Assembly (NCBI RefSeq): GCF_013364235.1
Contig: NZ_CP054919.1
Coordinates: forward strand, 903,489 to 967,488
Length of the DNA stretch: 64,000 nucleotides
Direction: 5' to 3'
From: Kitasatospora sp. NA04385
GTDB lineage: Bacteria; Actinomycetota; Actinomycetes; Streptomycetales; Streptomycetaceae
Notes under the pieces: generated by a model
What the model was told of the DNA's origin: nothing
Database searches by the model: none
Seen by the model: the letters and a program-made list of their open reading frames with translations, nothing else
Position numbers and translations under genes: made by a program
Part shown: positions 1 to 7,588 of the stretch, piece after piece
Position numbering within the stretch: position 1 is the first letter of the stretch
Layout of the letters: each line of letters opens with the position of its first letter

Positions 1-1
1 C

Positions 2-445
2 TGCGCGGTGCCCGAAGCGGGGCCGGAGGTGCGGCAGTTGAACCTGTGGGAGTTCGCCGACCAGAAGCTCCCGCAGAACGCCGGCGAGCTGGCCTGGGCC
101 TGCCTGCGGGCCGACCACTGGGACGGCTCGGGCAGCGCGGCGGCGGCGGTGCTCCCGCCGGGCGGCGGCCGCGGGGAGCGGCTGGCGCACGCGGACGGGC
201 GGGCCTGCAGCCGCTACGAGCAGGACACCGTCGCCCAGTACCGCTGGCGCGGCCCGAACGGCACCCCCTACCTGCTGGTCGCCGCCAGCCGCCGGGTCAC
301 CCGGCTGGTCGTCACCACCCCCGCCCGCCGCCTCGACCAGCCCGCACCGCCCACCCGCACCCTGGCCCTCGACAACCCGGGCACCGGCCCCACCGCGGTC
401 GAGGCGGTCACGGCCTCCGGCACCCGCCTGAAGCCCATCGGCTGA
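2..445 (+). CDS. C-terminal part of an unidentified protein (cut by window edge)
   Basis: The frame is already open at the first base and closes at a TGA at 443-445, so the true start lies outside the window. A GTG at 8 is available but has no ribosome binding site in view. The visible 147 residues have no membrane helix; they contain mixed hydrophobic/charged segments (for example TPYLLVAASRRVTRLVVTTP) that look like beta strands of a globular domain, and a Pro/Arg-rich stretch near residue 110. I do not recognise the family. The next gene downstream is convergent, so nothing about function follows from context. Confidence 0.5.
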   Translation, partial: CAVPEAGPEVRQLNLWEFADQKLPQNAGELAWACLRADHWDGSGSAAAAVLPPGGGRGERLAHADGRACSRYEQDTVAQYRWRGPNGTPYLLVAASRRVTRLVVTTPARRLDQPAPPTRTLALDNPGTGPTAVEAVTASGTRLKPIG

Positions 446-496
446 GGAGCCCCGGGTCGGAGAACGGCGGGCCCCGGCCCGCTCCCCCCGACCCGC

Positions 497-979
497 CTAG
501 GAGTTCACCGGGTACGGGTCGCGGAAGGTGAAGGCGTCCGGGCCGGGGCCGCGGGTGCGCAGGGCGGCGATCCGGGCCATCGCCTCGGCGACGGTGGGGC
601 GGTGGCCGATCGGCACCCACCACATCGCCTGGTGCGGCCCGTCGGGGCGCTGGAACCAGTCGCGGCGGCGGGCCAGCACCCGCAGGTGGTCGCTGCGGTA
701 GACGTAGTCGCGGAGCGCCTCGACCGACTCCCAGACCGAGCAGTTGATCTGGAGCAGGTCGTCGTCCAGGTCGGGGCGCAGGCCGGTCGCGTCGGCGCCC
801 GTCTCGTCGACCATCCGCCAGACGAAGCCGGGGCTGCGTTCGGCGAGTGCGTTGATCTCGGCCAACTGGTCGACGAATCCGGCGAGTTGCGGGCTGTCCA
901 GCGGGGCGACGGTGCGGCCGACGTTGACCTGGGCGAGGTGGTGGCCGGCGGGGGGCGCGGCGGGCTGAGGGGTGGTCAT
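497..979 (-). CDS. DUF3291-type small protein
   Basis: A 160-residue protein with the pattern of the DUF3291 family: an N-terminal strand HLAQVNVGR, the segment SPGFVWRMVDETG, then the tryptophan-rich SVWESVEALRDYVYRSDH and a later FQRPDGPHQAMWWVP. The family has a dimeric ferredoxin-like (ABM-related) fold; its role is unknown. I chose ATG 979 rather than the upstream in-frame ATG at 1015 because the region from 980 contains no plausible coding conservation and the upstream start would overlap the neighbouring regulator. It follows the regulator gene 32 bp downstream on the same strand, so the two are probably co-transcribed and this protein may be a target or partner of that regulator. Confidence 0.75.
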   Translation of the reverse strand: MTTPQPAAPPAGHHLAQVNVGRTVAPLDSPQLAGFVDQLAEINALAERSPGFVWRMVDETGADATGLRPDLDDDLLQINCSVWESVEALRDYVYRSDHLRVLARRRDWFQRPDGPHQAMWWVPIGHRPTVAEAMARIAALRTRGPGPDAFTFRDPYPVNS

Positions 980-1011
980 GCGGCAAGCATGGCCCGGCCC
1001 GGCTTCTATCG

Positions 1012-1665
1012 TCAATGGTTGTTGTTTTTAGATTCGCCGCCCGGCCGCCGGGAGAACGACACGCAGCACCCGCCCGCGCACGGGTCCATCGCGGGCGTCC
1101 AGTCGTCCCCGGCCAGCCCCTCCAGCAGGGCCAGGTTCATCCCGCAGACCAGCGCCGGGAACTCGTCCGCCAGCGCGTGGAACGGGCAGTTGCCCAGCCG
1201 CAGCACCTCCCCGTCCGGGAACGGCGCGTAGCCGCGCTCGCGCAGCGCCTCCGGCAGGTCGGCCGGGGGCTGCTCCGCCGCGCCGGCCGCGCGGGCCGCG
1301 GCCTGCAACTCCCGGTCCAGGCCAGCCCGTTCGACCACCTCGGCGAGCAGTCGGCCGGCCGCGCCGTAGGACCGGGGCGGGAGGGCGACCGCGATCTCGG
1401 CGTCGGCCCGGCGGTAGAGCTTGGCGGGGCGTCCGGCGCCGGGGCCGCCGCGGCCGGCGGGGCGGCGGTAGGAGGCCGTCAGCAGGCCGGCGTCGACCAG
1501 CTTGTCCAGGTGGAAGGCGGCCAGGGAGCGGGAGACGCCCGCCGCCTCGGCCGCCGCGTCCCGGCCGACCTCCTGCGGCGCGGCGGCCACGTGCCGGTAG
1601 AGGGCGCGCCGCACCGGGTCGGCGAGGGCGCCCAGCGCCTCGATCGAGGAGTCCTCAGCTGTCAT
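1012..1665 (-). CDS. Winged-helix (ArsR/SufR-like) regulator with C-terminal cysteine cluster
   Basis: This 217-residue protein has an N-terminal winged helix-turn-helix at about residues 8-75 (ALADPVRRALYRHV, then VSRSLAAFHLDKLVDAGLL as recognition helix, then a Gly/Arg wing with RPAKLYRR). The C-terminal half carries cysteines in NCPFHALADEFPALVCGMN and MDPCAGGCCVSF, the arrangement found in the predicted ArsR-like regulators of COG2345 and reminiscent of SufR-type metal or Fe-S ligands. It therefore probably senses a metal, Fe-S cluster or redox state through these thiolates (inference). It is transcribed leftward with the DUF3291 gene. Two direct repeats at 1683-1718, just upstream of the ATG, are candidate autoregulatory sites. 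The C-terminus is a run of KNNNH from a locally AT-rich end. Confidence 0.8.
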   Translation of the reverse strand: MTAEDSSIEALGALADPVRRALYRHVAAAPQEVGRDAAAEAAGVSRSLAAFHLDKLVDAGLLTASYRRPAGRGGPGAGRPAKLYRRADAEIAVALPPRSYGAAGRLLAEVVERAGLDRELQAAARAAGAAEQPPADLPEALRERGYAPFPDGEVLRLGNCPFHALADEFPALVCGMNLALLEGLAGDDWTPAMDPCAGGCCVSFSRRPGGESKNNNH

Positions 1666-1682
1666 CCGTCGAGTCTATGACC

Positions 1683-1718
1683 GGCCGGAACACGCCCGGG
1701 GGCGGCCGGAACACGCCC
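1683..1718. promoter_or_regulatory. Direct repeat GGCCGGAACACGCCC, 21-bp spacing, upstream of regulator
   Basis: The 15-mer GGCCGGAACACGCCC occurs at 1683-1697 and again at 1704-1718. The spacing of 21 bp equals two helical turns, so both copies face the same side of the DNA. It lies 18 bp upstream of the winged-helix regulator start at 1665 and within the divergent region toward the gene at 1907, a natural position for autoregulation. Function is inferred. Confidence 0.45.
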
Positions 1719-1809
1719 CGGGGGCGGTCGGGCGCCGCCCGGCCCGGCGCGAACGAGCCGCCGGGCGGCGCCTTCGCGCCGTGCTGCCCGGATTGCCCGC
1801 CATTCGTTT

Positions 1810-1826
1810 CTACACCTCTGTAGAGT
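1810..1826 (+). promoter_or_regulatory. Small palindrome CTACAcctcTGTAG with overlapping -10
   Basis: CTACA and TGTAG form a five-base inverted repeat around CCTC. The right arm runs into TAGAGT (1821-1826), a plausible -10 hexamer for the rightward gene at 1907. This is the least GC-rich stretch of the divergent region, consistent with a promoter/operator. Confidence 0.35.
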
Positions 1827-1906
1827 GTTCCCGACCGCCACCAGCCGGGCCGTTCGGGCACCCCGCACCCGGCACCCCCGCCGACCGGACTCGAAGGAGG
1901 CCCGCA

Positions 1907-2158
1907 GTGCACCCTCCGCAGCTGCAGACCGACCCCGCCTGGTCCCCGCCGGAACCGGACGTCCGTCCCGCCTACCAGCCCGTGGAGGTCCTGCTGGACG
2001 GCTCCGGAACGTGGGCCCTGGGCCGGATCAACGCCTGGTGGCACTCCCCCGAGGGCGAACCCTGGTGCCGCCTGCGCCTGATCGGCGCCGCCACGGCCCC
2101 CGCCTGGCGGCGCTACGACCCCGAGCGGATCCTGCTGCTGCCCACCCACGGGATCTAG
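1907..2158 (+). CDS. Small hypothetical protein (83 aa)
   Basis: GTG 1907 is preceded by an excellent ribosome binding site (AAGGAGG at 1894-1900) with normal spacing, so I use it in preference to the upstream ATG at 1781, which would lie in the divergent promoter region. The product has a proline-rich N-terminus followed by a compact domain with VEVLLDGSGTWALGRINAW, WHSPEGEPWCRLRLIG and RYDPERILLLP. The alternating hydrophobic pattern suggests a small beta barrel. Short proteins of this type are common in streptomycetes but I know no function. It is monocistronic between the regulator and a membrane protein gene. Confidence 0.7.
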   Translation: MHPPQLQTDPAWSPPEPDVRPAYQPVEVLLDGSGTWALGRINAWWHSPEGEPWCRLRLIGAATAPAWRRYDPERILLLPTHGI

Positions 2159-2224
2159 CCGTTCCGCCCGGCCCCGGGAGCCCGACCCGCCGTCACCCGG
2201 CAGCACGTGGTGCCGGGTCGGTAC

Positions 2225-2280
2225 CGGGCGGTACCGAAACGCTACCCAAGCGATAGGCGACCGGTACCCGAAACGGTTCG
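2225..2280. promoter_or_regulatory. Clustered GGTACC/ACCGAAACG elements
   Basis: The stretch contains GGTACC three times and the related strings GGTACCGAAACGCTACCC and GGTACCCGAAACGGTTCG as imperfect direct repeats. It lies upstream of the large inverted repeat at 2288-2350 and of the membrane protein gene at 2366, and could be a multi-site operator. Function is inferred from position only. Confidence 0.3.
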
Positions 2281-2287
2281 CGGACGA

Positions 2288-2350
2288 CGGGGAACTGCGA
2301 GAGACTGCGCGGTCGGTGTCACGACACCGACCCACGTCCGCAGTTCCCCG
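2288..2350 (+). promoter_or_regulatory. Nested hairpin ending beside the ribosome binding site
   Basis: Outer arms CGGGGAACTGCG (2288-2299) and CGCAGTTCCCCG (2339-2350) are a perfect 12-bp inverted repeat. Inside them GGTCGGTGTC (2311-2320) and GACACCGACC (2323-2332) form a second perfect 10-bp inverted repeat with a two-base gap. The structure ends 15 bp before the ATG at 2366, abutting the AAGG that would serve as Shine-Dalgarno. It could be a DNA operator or an mRNA structure affecting translation; there is no T run, so a simple terminator is unlikely. Confidence 0.5.
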
Positions 2351-2365
2351 ATCCCAAGGTGCCGC

Positions 2366-3190
2366 ATGCCTTTCCCCGCTCCGCAGGTCCCGCCCGTCCG
2401 GTCCGAGCCGCAGCCGCAGGCGCAGCCGGGGGAACCGGTGCTGCCGCCGGGGCCCGGCGGGGATCCGCTGACCCGCCCGGCGGTGCTGGTCGGGGCGGGC
2501 GTGGGGATCGCGGTGCTGTGCCTGGTGGCGGGTTTCTCGATCGGCCGGGCGCACCCCTACTCCGGGAGCCGGGCGCCCCGGGAGCCGGTCGTCGCGGCGG
2601 ACGGCCTCGGCGTCCGGGAGGCGCAGAGCGCGGCGCAGCAGTCGGCGGCCGCCGAGGAGTACCGGAAGCTGGTGGAGGAGCAGCAGCGCCGGGACTCCGA
2701 GCGGCAGGCCGCGCAGGCCCAGGAGCAGCTGTCGCGGAGCGCCGACGAGGCCGCGCGGGCCGCCGACGAGCGGGCCCGCCGGATGCCCTTCGGCGGGTCG
2801 TACACCTTCCCCGACGGCCTGAAGGTGACGATGGCCCCGCTGAAGGGGTACACGCCGGAGCGCAACTCCTGGACGGTCCTGCCGAAGGACGCGACCTTCG
2901 TGCGGATCAGCATCGCGGTGGAGAACACCTCCGCCGAGGAGATCTCGCTGTACGGGTCGGGGATGCTGTTCGTGAAGGACTCGGACGGGAACCTGCTCCA
3001 CCCCACGAACGGGGAGGGCGAGTACAAGTCGCTGCCGGACTCGCTGCGTCCGGGCGCGAAGAGCACCCTGGTGGAGTCCTACGGCGTGCCGCGGGCCACC
3101 GACGACCCGTTCACCGTCTCGTACGCGCACAGCGCCGGGACGGACCGCCGGGACGTGCTGTGGAGCGGGTCCCCGGAGGGGCTGCGCTGA
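2366..3190 (+). CDS. Membrane-anchored protein with coiled coil and DUF4352-like domain
   Basis: ATG 2366 starts a 274-residue protein. Residues 1-36 are proline-rich and cytoplasmic, one membrane helix lies at about 38-60 (PAVLVGAGVGIAVLCLVAGF), a Gln/Glu/Arg-rich coiled coil covers about 80-145, and the last 120 residues form an extracytoplasmic beta domain with FVRISIAVENTSAEEISLYG and NLLHPTNGEGEYKSL, the pattern of DUF4352/telokin-like domains found on actinobacterial surface proteins. The role is unknown; such proteins are usually envelope associated. It is preceded by the nested hairpin at 2288-2350 and followed by a strong bidirectional terminator at 3191-3236. Confidence 0.75.
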   Translation: MPFPAPQVPPVRSEPQPQAQPGEPVLPPGPGGDPLTRPAVLVGAGVGIAVLCLVAGFSIGRAHPYSGSRAPREPVVAADGLGVREAQSAAQQSAAAEEYRKLVEEQQRRDSERQAAQAQEQLSRSADEAARAADERARRMPFGGSYTFPDGLKVTMAPLKGYTPERNSWTVLPKDATFVRISIAVENTSAEEISLYGSGMLFVKDSDGNLLHPTNGEGEYKSLPDSLRPGAKSTLVESYGVPRATDDPFTVSYAHSAGTDRRDVLWSGSPEGLR

Positions 3191-3236
3191 GGCCCGGCCC
3201 GGGCGGCGGCGCCGTTCGCGCCGCCCGGGCCGGGCC
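3191..3236. terminator. Bidirectional hairpin terminator between convergent genes
   Basis: GGCCCGGCCCGGGCGGC (3191-3207) pairs perfectly with GCCGCCCGGGCCGGGCC (3220-3236) around a short loop. It fills the 49-bp gap between the convergent membrane protein and zinc-ribbon genes, so it can serve both. Confidence 0.75.
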
Positions 3237-3239
3237 GGT

Positions 3240-3899
3240 TCAGCGCCGGGTGCCGCAGCCGGGGCAGAACGCGGAGCCGTCGGGCAGCTCGGCGTGGCAG
3301 GAGGTGCACTGGGCGGGCTGGGCCAGGCGGAAGCCGCAGCCGGGGCAGAACGGGGTGCCGTGGGTCTCGGCGCGGCACTGCGGGCAGACCAGCTGGCGGT
3401 CGGTGGTGACGTCGAACTGCCCGGCCCGGGACTGGCCGTGGGTGTAGGCGTTCTGCGTGACGGCGTCGTTGAGGCCGCGCTGGCGGGCGGCGGCGGCCTC
3501 GGCGGCGGTGTCGGGGGCGCAGCCCAGGCACAGGCCCTGGGCGGCGTTCCAGCAGCGGCCGCAGACGTAGTGGGTGCAGCGGGCGCAGCGGTTGAAGTGC
3601 TGCTGGGCGTTGCCGATGGCGCGCTGGAAGGCGGTGTCGCGGCCGCTGCCCCAGCTGGCGCCGGCCAGGCCGTCGGCGGCGTTGCTGAGGCCGTTGGAGG
3701 CGCTGCCGCCGAGCAGGCTCCAGGCGGCGCTGACGCCCTTGTTGATCCAGCCGGCCGCCTGGCCGGTGCGGAAGGGCTCGAACTCGGAGCGCCAGGTGTC
3801 GTAGCAGCGCGAGCAGGAGAACTCGAACTGGAAGCCCGCTCCGGTGCCGTGCTGCTCGCTCAGGTCGCGGTAGTTGTTGCTGAAGTGGATCTCGCTCAT
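3240..3899 (-). CDS. Multi-zinc-ribbon protein (219 aa)
   Basis: The protein starts MSEIHFSNNY at ATG 3899. It contains many CxxC knuckles: FSCSRCYDTW near residue 28, then RCARCTHYVCGRCW and LCLGCAPD near 105-130, and two rubredoxin-like ribbons at the C-terminus (VCPQCRAETHGTPFCPGC and QCTSCHAELPDGSAFCPGC). The region between carries Gly/Ala-rich amphipathic helices. This architecture is a double zinc ribbon with extra N-terminal cysteines; it suggests a protein- or nucleic-acid-binding scaffold, not an enzyme. Longer in-frame starts exist upstream but lack a ribosome binding site. Neighbours are convergent or unrelated, so no pathway is implied. Confidence 0.75.
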   Translation of the reverse strand: MSEIHFSNNYRDLSEQHGTGAGFQFEFSCSRCYDTWRSEFEPFRTGQAAGWINKGVSAAWSLLGGSASNGLSNAADGLAGASWGSGRDTAFQRAIGNAQQHFNRCARCTHYVCGRCWNAAQGLCLGCAPDTAAEAAAARQRGLNDAVTQNAYTHGQSRAGQFDVTTDRQLVCPQCRAETHGTPFCPGCGFRLAQPAQCTSCHAELPDGSAFCPGCGTRR

Positions 3900-4019
3900 C
3901 GTCCGCTGCCCAACCCTTTTTGCAGGTGCCGTCTGGTCTGTCCGTCGCACAGGCTGCCACACCGGGGTGCCGCGCCGGTACGGTCCGGCGGGATCGGGCG
4001 CGATCGGACGGCCGTGCGG

Positions 4020-5360
4020 TCAGCCGCCGAACAGCACCGGTCCCAGCACGGAGGGACGGAACAGCAGGGTGGGCGGTTCCACCATGGCGGCGACCTGGTG
4101 GAACGCGGCGGCGACCCGGGCGTCGGTGACGGCGCGGGTCAGCACCCGGTCCAGCAACCGCTGCTGGACCTTGACCTGGAGTCCGGAGGGGCCGCCGGTG
4201 GTGCCGGCGAACCGGACGTCCTCGCCGGCCGCCATCTGCCAGGGGTTCCTGGTGACCGAGGCGATGGCCTCGCGGGTCTCCCGGACGGCGGCGTGGCCGA
4301 GGTCGCCGTGCTTGCGGACGGCCCCGCGCAGCGCGCGGGCGCCGAGGGCGGCCACCGTCATGCCCTGGCCGTAGACCGGGTTGAAGGTGCAGGAGGCGTC
4401 GCCGAGGGCGAGGAAGCCGTGCGGGGCGGAGCGCTCGTAGTGCCGCCACACGCTGGGCCCGGGGACGAAGCCGCGGGCGGGGCCCACGGGCTTGGCACCG
4501 GTGACCGCCTCGGCGATGCCGGGGTCGCGCAGCAGGCCGAGCTGCTTCTCGAACTCCTCGGGCTGGATGGAGGGTTCGAAGCCGCGCATGCCGCCGATGC
4601 CGACGATCCAGCGCTCGCCCTCGACGGGCAGCAGGACGCCGAAGCGGCCCTGGTCGGGGGCGTGGCTCTGCAGGTAGAGGGCGGAGTCGGCGGGGGCGTC
4701 GGCGGGGCGGTGGTAGAAGCGGGTGGCGTAGGAGACGCCGGCGTCGACGCGCTCCCGGGGGACGACGGACGCGCCGATCAGCGAGAGCCACTGGGCGGCC
4801 CGGGTGGAGCGTCCGGCGGCGTCGACGACCAGTTCGGCGGAGACCTCGGCCTCGCGTTCGCCGCGCCCGCCCCGGCCGGCCACCCGGACGCCGGTGACGT
4901 GGTGCCGGTCGCCGATCAGGCCGGTGACCTCGGTGCCGGTGCGGAACTCGATGTTCGGTGCGGCGCGGACGCGGTCCAGCACCACCCGGTCGATCAGCGG
5001 ACGGCTGCAGCCGAGCACCGCGAGGTCGCTCGGGTACGGGGCGAGCCAGCCGGCGGCGGTGAGCCAGCGCAGGCCGCCGGAGAGCGGGACGCGGGTGGCG
5101 CCGGCCGCGAGGAGTTCGGCGAGGGCGCCGGGCAGCAGTTCGTCGATGGTGCGCTGGCCGGCCTCCAGCAGCAGGTGGCTGTGCTTGGCCTGCGGGACGC
5201 CGGGGCGGAAGTCGGCCCCGTCCGGGTAGCGGTCGCGTTCGACCACCACGACCCGGTCCGCGACCTCGTGCAGCGCCCAGGCGGCCAGGCATCCGGCCAG
5301 TCCGCCACCGATCACCACTGCCGTGCCGCGGTCGCCGGCCGCGCTCCCCCTAGGACTCAT
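4020..5360 (-). CDS. FAD-dependent oxidoreductase (geranylgeranyl-reductase/hydroxylase type)
   Basis: A 446-residue flavoprotein starting at ATG 5360. The Rossmann dinucleotide motif VIGGGLAGCLAAWALHE is at about residue 15, followed by an acidic VVVERD strand end. RWIVGIGGM lies in the middle, and the second FAD motif FLALGDASCTFNPVYGQGM is near residue 310. The HSHLLLEAGQ segment after the Rossmann fold is typical of the FAD monooxygenase/oxidoreductase subfamily often annotated as hydroxylase in actinomycetes. The substrate cannot be read from sequence. It is a single gene, divergent from the antiporter at 5641 across a 280-bp region in which I see no clear operator. Confidence 0.8.
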   Translation of the reverse strand: MSPRGSAAGDRGTAVVIGGGLAGCLAAWALHEVADRVVVVERDRYPDGADFRPGVPQAKHSHLLLEAGQRTIDELLPGALAELLAAGATRVPLSGGLRWLTAAGWLAPYPSDLAVLGCSRPLIDRVVLDRVRAAPNIEFRTGTEVTGLIGDRHHVTGVRVAGRGGRGEREAEVSAELVVDAAGRSTRAAQWLSLIGASVVPRERVDAGVSYATRFYHRPADAPADSALYLQSHAPDQGRFGVLLPVEGERWIVGIGGMRGFEPSIQPEEFEKQLGLLRDPGIAEAVTGAKPVGPARGFVPGPSVWRHYERSAPHGFLALGDASCTFNPVYGQGMTVAALGARALRGAVRKHGDLGHAAVRETREAIASVTRNPWQMAAGEDVRFAGTTGGPSGLQVKVQQRLLDRVLTRAVTDARVAAAFHQVAAMVEPPTLLFRPSVLGPVLFGG

Positions 5361-5640
5361 GCCCGTACAGTAAGGGACGCGGCGCTGACAGTCACCGGGC
5401 ATCCACGGATCGGCCGCCCTTCTTCCACCTGGCAACTCCCTTGGCCGGTAGGGGTTTTCCCCACTTGCGCCCGGTACCGTCCGATTCGCCCCGGGGGCCG
5501 GCGGACCGGCCGGGCACCCGGTCGGCACCGGGTCGCCACCGGACCGCCGCAGGACCTCCGCCGGGCGGGCCTGGGCCGGACGGGGGACCCGCCGGGCGCG
5601 TGGCGCGCCGGGGGCCGGGTGCGCGGCGTGGGATGGTCGG

Positions 5641-7392
5641 ATGACCTCTGAGCAGATCCTGATCGGGGCCGGCCTGACCCTGGTGCTGGCCGTCGCCTCC
5701 CAGCTGCTGGCCTCCCGGCTGCGCGTCCCGGCGATCATCGTGCTGCTGCCGGTGGGCTTCGCGGCCGGGGCGGTCACCGACGACGTCCACCCGGACCGGC
5801 TGCTGGGCCCGGCCTTCTCCCCGCTGGTCTCGCTCGCCGTCGCGGTCATCCTGTACGACGCCGGGCTCGGCCTGGACCTGCGCAAGCTGACCGGCCACGC
5901 CCGGCAGGTGGTGGTGCGGCTGGTGTGGGTCGGCGTCCTGGTGACCGCCCCGGCCACCGCGTTCGCGGCCGCCCCGCTGCTCGGCGTCTCGGGCCGGGCG
6001 GCGGCGATGCTCGGCGCGGTCCTGGTGGTGTCCGGGCCGACCGTGGTGGGGCCGCTGCTGAACTTCGTCCGGCCGAACGAGCGGGTGCAGCGCATCCTGG
6101 TCTGGGAGGGCTCGCTGATCGACCCGATCGGCGGCATCCTCGGCGCGCTGGTCTTCCACGCCCTGGTCAGCGAGCAGCACCGGGAGTTCGGCCGGGGTCT
6201 GCTGCGGTTCGCCTCCAGCACGGGCCTGGGCCTGCTCGGCGGCGCGGTCGGCGCGGCCCTGCTGTGGCTGCTGCTGGTCCGGGCCCGGCTGAACGAAGTG
6301 CTGGGCACCAACGCCCAGTTGGCGGTGGTGGTGGGCATCGCCGCGGTCTGCGACGCGCTGCGCGACGACACCGGGCTGATCGCCGCGGTGGTGATGGGCG
6401 TGGTGGTCGCCACCGCCCCGGTCTTCGACCTGCCCGCCCGGCGGACCTTCCTGGAGACGCTGGTGGCGCTGATCGTCGGCGTGCTGTTCGTGTCGATCTC
6501 CTCGACCGTCACCTGGGCGTCGGTGCGCCCGGTGCTGCTGCCCGCGCTCGGGCTGGCCGCGGTGCTGGTGCTCGTGGTGCGGCCGGTGGTGGCGGCGCTG
6601 TCCACGGTGCGCACCGACCTGGACGAGGGCGAGCGGGCGTTCCTGGGCTGGATGGCGCCGCGCGGCATCGTCGCCGCGTCCACCGCCGCGACCTTCTCCA
6701 CCGGCCTGGCCGCGGCGGGCATCGGCGGCGCGGACCGGATCCTGCCGACCACCTTCCTGGTGATCGTCTCCACCGTCACGCTGTACGGCCTGACCGCCGT
6801 CCCGGTGTCCCGGCTGCTGCGGGTGGCCCGCCCGGCCCGCTCGCGCCCGCTGCTGGTCGGCGGCGAGCCCTGGACGGTCGAACTGGCCACCGTGCTGCGC
6901 TCGGCGGGCCTGGACGTGCTGCTGTGGGCCGGGCGCGACGAGCAGCGGGCGCGGATCTCCGCGGCCGGGCTGGAACTCGCCGACGGCGAGCTGCTGGCCA
7001 CCGCGAGCGGCGAGGGCGCCGAGCAGGAGGGCGTCACCGCGGTGTACCTGCTGACCGCCGAGGACGAGTTCAACGCGCTCGCGGCGGCCGTGCTGCGCGA
7101 GGAGTCCGAGCTGCCGGTGTTCCGGCTGCCCGCCGCCGCGCCCGGGCCCGGCGCGGTCGGCGACACCCCCGCGGCGATGGTCCTCCCGGCCGCCCTGACC
7201 GGCCCCGAGCTGGCCCGCCGGCACGCCGCCGGGGCCCGGCTGCTGCGCCGCCCCGCCGACGGCGAACTCCCGCCCGGCCACGACCTGCTGTTCACCCTCG
7301 ACCGGTCCGGGCACCTGCGCCCCGCGACGCTCCACGGCGAGCCGGCCCACCCCGCGCAGGTCACCGAGCGCATCGTCCTGGGCCCGGCCTGA
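5641..7392 (+). CDS. Cation/proton antiporter (CPA1/NhaP type) with cytoplasmic regulatory tail
   Basis: The 583-residue protein has about 12 membrane segments in residues 1-390, with the antiporter core segments VSGPTVVGPLLNFVRP and WEGSLIDPIGGILGALVF (Asp in SLIDP) and MAPRGIVAASTAATFS in the conserved region of Na+/H+ exchangers. Residues about 400-583 are cytoplasmic and begin SRPLLVGGEPWTVELATVLR, a TrkA-N/RCK-like Rossmann arrangement, followed by a region with RIVLGPA at the C-terminus. It should exchange Na+ or K+ for H+ across the membrane, with the tail sensing nucleotide or redox state (family knowledge). The weak GGGATGG upstream and the ATG at 5641 give the start. The stop codon lies within a 10-bp repeat array. 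Confidence 0.85.
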   Translation: MTSEQILIGAGLTLVLAVASQLLASRLRVPAIIVLLPVGFAAGAVTDDVHPDRLLGPAFSPLVSLAVAVILYDAGLGLDLRKLTGHARQVVVRLVWVGVLVTAPATAFAAAPLLGVSGRAAAMLGAVLVVSGPTVVGPLLNFVRPNERVQRILVWEGSLIDPIGGILGALVFHALVSEQHREFGRGLLRFASSTGLGLLGGAVGAALLWLLLVRARLNEVLGTNAQLAVVVGIAAVCDALRDDTGLIAAVVMGVVVATAPVFDLPARRTFLETLVALIVGVLFVSISSTVTWASVRPVLLPALGLAAVLVLVVRPVVAALSTVRTDLDEGERAFLGWMAPRGIVAASTAATFSTGLAAAGIGGADRILPTTFLVIVSTVTLYGLTAVPVSRLLRVARPARSRPLLVGGEPWTVELATVLRSAGLDVLLWAGRDEQRARISAAGLELADGELLATASGEGAEQEGVTAVYLLTAEDEFNALAAAVLREESELPVFRLPAAAPGPGAVGDTPAAMVLPAALTGPELARRHAAGARLLRRPADGELPPGHDLLFTLDRSGHLRPATLHGEPAHPAQVTERIVLGPA

Positions 7393-7464
7393 CCCGGCCT
7401 GACCCGGCCTGACCCGGCCTGACCCGGCCTGACCTGGACTCAGGACCGGCCTCAGGACCGGCCT
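7381..7464 (+). repeat. 10-bp tandem array GACCCGGCCT at 3' end of antiporter gene
   Basis: Four perfect copies of GACCCGGCCT occupy 7391-7430, flanked in phase by GGCCCGGCCT (7381-7390, inside the gene) and GACCTGGACT (7431-7440). Two copies of a related 12-mer CAGGACCGGCCT follow to 7464. The array starts in the last codons of the antiporter and includes its stop codon. Confidence 0.8.
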
Positions 7465-7505
7465 CAGGACCCGCCGATCGGGGGAACCGGGCCCGGTTCA
7501 CCGGG

Positions 7506-7520
7506 GCGACACGGTGTCGC
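7506..7520 (+). promoter_or_regulatory. Palindrome GCGACACgGTGTCGC upstream of GNAT gene
   Basis: Perfect seven-base arms around a single G. It lies 69 bp before the ATG at 7589 and about 25 bp before TAGCGT (7546-7551), a possible -10. A dimeric repressor site is a reasonable inference. Confidence 0.35.
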
Positions 7521-7588
7521 GCCACCCCGCGTAACAGCGGCCGGGTAGCGTCCGACCGCCGTCCCTCTCCCCGGAAGGATCCCGTCCG

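Noticed and set aside
4020..7373. A single 1117-residue leftward protein
   Set aside because: Only the part from 5360 downstream (FAD oxidoreductase) is protein-like; the rest is antisense to the antiporter gene and has Arg/Ser/Pro composition.
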